A stretch of 8,106 nucleotides of DNA from Candidatus Wallbacteria bacterium (GTDB lineage Bacteria; Muiribacteriota; UBA6191; JACPRK01). The stretch spans positions 1 through 8,106 of the forward strand of contig JACQFU010000322.1 of assembly GCA_016199905.1 (NCBI GenBank), written 5' to 3'. The notes beneath the pieces are model-generated. The model saw only the letters and a list, made by a program, of their open reading frames with translations, made no database searches and was not told where the DNA came from. Below are positions 7,028 to 8,106 of this stretch, in pieces. The position numbers and the translations under genes were made by a program. Each line of letters opens with the position of its first letter. The stretch's first letter is position 1.

Positions 7028-7975
7028 ATGCGCCACCTCATCTCGCTCAAGGAGCAAAGCCGCGAGGACCTGATCGCCATCCTCGATATCGCCCGGGAGC
7101 TGAAATCGCGCCGCAGGGCCGGCCACCTCACCAACCTGCTGCCCGCGAAGACGCTGGTGATGCTCTTCCAGAAGACCTCCACGCGCACGCGCGTCAGCTT
7201 CGAGGTCGCGATGACCGAGCTGGGCGGACACTCTGTCTTCCTCGACTCGCGCAGCACCCAGTTCTTGCTGACCGACTACCGAGACGAGATCCGGGCGCTG
7301 ATGCGGTTCGGACACGTCCTGATGATGCGCGCGTTGCGTTCCGCCGACGTGCTGACAGCAGCCTCCTACAACCAGATCCCGGTGATCGACGGCTGCAGCG
7401 AGAAGTACCACCCGGCCCAGACCTTGGGCGACGTCTTGACGATGATCGAGCACTCGGGCGGACTCGACAAGATAGGAAAGGTGGCCTGGCTGGGGCCGCA
7501 AAACAACGTCTCCAACACGTTGAAACTGGCCTGCGCCAAGCTCGGCCTCGAGCTGGTCCTGGGCGCCCCCGAAACCGATCCGGCCAGCGTCGACCCCGAG
7601 CTGGATCGGGAGGCCGAGAAGTCCGAGCGCATCCGGATCACCAACGACCCTGACGAGGCCGTGCGAGGCGCCGACTACGTACACACCGACACCTGGATGA
7701 ACATGGAGTTCTTCGAGGCCGGGCGCGTCAAACCCGAGTTCAGCGACGAGTACGAACGCCGCAAGGCCGCCTTCATTCCGTATCAGCTCAACGCTGCTCT
7801 GCTGGCGCGTAACGCGCCCTCTGCCCGCGTCATGCACTGCATGCCGTGCCACCCCGGCTACGAGATCGCGCGCGACGCGATCGATCACCCCAACTCGGTG
7901 ATTTTCGATCAGGCCGAGAACCGCCTCCACATCGAGAAGGCCATCCTCATCTGGCTGCTCGGCGTGAGGATCTGA
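7028..7975 (+). CDS. Ornithine carbamoyltransferase family protein (aspartate/ornithine carbamoyltransferase fold)
   Basis: This 315-residue enzyme has the normal length for ornithine carbamoyltransferase, which makes citrulline from ornithine and carbamoyl phosphate. The carbamoyl-phosphate site is intact: FQKTSTRTRVSFE (47-59, core STRTR 51-55, with Gln for the usual Glu in FEK), YHPAQTLGD (127-135, the HPxQ motif) and HCMP (270-273). The ornithine-side features are partly kept: Asn159-Asn160, Asp221, YQLN (252-255) and the terminal VIFDQAENRLHIEKA (291-305). Compared with E. coli ArgF as I recall it, the SMG loop reads TDTWMNME (220-227, Ser to Asn and Gly to Glu), and the 80s loop reads QFLLTD (78-83) where GHKES or GRGE is usual. 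Substrate preference may therefore differ; acetylornithine-, succinylornithine-, putrescine- or YgeW-like activity cannot be excluded. ATG 7028 has AGGGGG at 7011-7016 and lies 2 nt after the GTPase-like gene. Confidence 0.88.
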   Translation: MRHLISLKEQSREDLIAILDIARELKSRRRAGHLTNLLPAKTLVMLFQKTSTRTRVSFEVAMTELGGHSVFLDSRSTQFLLTDYRDEIRALMRFGHVLMMRALRSADVLTAASYNQIPVIDGCSEKYHPAQTLGDVLTMIEHSGGLDKIGKVAWLGPQNNVSNTLKLACAKLGLELVLGAPETDPASVDPELDREAEKSERIRITNDPDEAVRGADYVHTDTWMNMEFFEAGRVKPEFSDEYERRKAAFIPYQLNAALLARNAPSARVMHCMPCHPGYEIARDAIDHPNSVIFDQAENRLHIEKAILIWLLGVRI

Positions 7976-7985
7976 CGCAGCTCGC

Positions 7986-8001
7986 TTGGCCTGAAACTTG
8001 C
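7986..8001 (+). promoter_or_regulatory. Candidate sigma-54 (RpoN) -24/-12 promoter
   Basis: TTGGCCTGAAACTTGC matches the sigma-54 consensus (TGGCACG, 4 nt, TTGC) with the -24 GG at 7988-7989 and the -12 GC at 8000-8001 exactly 12 nt apart. TGGC and TTGC are perfect, and 9 of 12 consensus positions agree. It lies just after the carbamoyltransferase stop and about 85 nt before the next start codon, pointing at that gene. An overlapping, weaker sigma-70-like reading is TTGCGT (7998-8003), 17 nt, TACCCT (8021-8026). Confidence 0.45.
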
Positions 8002-8014
8002 GTTCGCAGGCGCG

Positions 8015-8029
8015 ATCAGGTACCCTGAT
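8015..8029. repeat. Perfect 15-bp palindrome, possible operator
   Basis: ATCAGG (8015-8020), TAC, CCTGAT (8024-8029) is a perfect dyad with a 3-bp centre. It begins about 2 bp past the transcript start expected from the sigma-54-type site, and also overlaps the alternative -10 at 8021-8026. That position suits a repressor operator or an RNA hairpin. No factor can be named. Confidence 0.35.
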
Positions 8030-8085
8030 GGGCCCCCGGCGGGTGTCCGGGCGCGAGGCGGGGAGACAGGGGGCGAGGTCCAGTC

Positions 8086-8106
8086 ATGCAGGATTTCATC
8101 GGACTC
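8086..8106 (+). CDS. Start of a further gene (3' truncated by the window end)
   Basis: Seven codons, MQDFIGL, run to the end of the window. The start is supported by GAGG at 8075-8078 with a 7-nt spacer, within a purine-rich stretch, and by the promoter-like elements upstream. Seven residues do not allow a product to be named. If it belongs with the carbamoyltransferase unit, a carbamate kinase or amino-acid enzyme would be a natural expectation, but nothing here shows it. Confidence 0.5.

Noticed and set aside
8035..8051. CCCGG/CCGGG stem in the leader of the last gene, as a terminator or riboswitch
   Set aside because: It is a five-pair GC stem without a T-run, and no known riboswitch pattern was recognised. 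Such stems are frequent by chance at this GC content.

Overview
This window is high-GC, conventional protein-coding DNA with every gene on the + strand. An outer-membrane TolC-like factor and an RND/HlyD-type adaptor point to a Gram-negative (diderm) bacterium. The strong G/C bias at third codon positions produces long antisense shadow frames. I cannot name the lineage from the sequence. High-GC groups such as Acidobacteriota or Myxococcota-like bacteria would fit, but that is only a guess. No rRNA, tRNA, CRISPR array, insertion sequence or phage gene is visible.

Region 1 (1-3129) is the end of an efflux operon. It holds the C-terminus of a MacB/FtsX-type ABC permease, a TolC-family outer-membrane factor that starts 4 nt later, and a periplasmic adaptor (membrane fusion protein) whose GTG start overlaps the TolC stop as GTGA. 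Together they would make a tripartite pump spanning both membranes. The ATPase is not in view and probably lies upstream.

Region 2 (3130-5558) is a short intergenic stretch with a stem-loop and weak promoter-like signals, followed by a bifunctional class A penicillin-binding protein. All glycosyltransferase and transpeptidase signatures are intact, and it has a four-cysteine C-terminal segment and an acidic, proline-rich tail.

Region 3 (5559-7975) is the most interesting part. It is a tight two-gene unit: a P-loop GTPase-like protein of the cyclic 2,3-diphosphoglycerate synthetase family, and 2 nt later an ornithine-carbamoyltransferase-family enzyme. The carbamoyltransferase keeps its carbamoyl-phosphate site but has altered 80s and SMG loops. 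The pairing suggests a carbamoyl-phosphate-linked function that the window does not define.

Region 4 (7976-8106) carries a good sigma-54-type -24/-12 match, a perfect 15-bp palindrome just after the expected transcription start, and the first seven codons of a further gene with a good ribosome-binding site.
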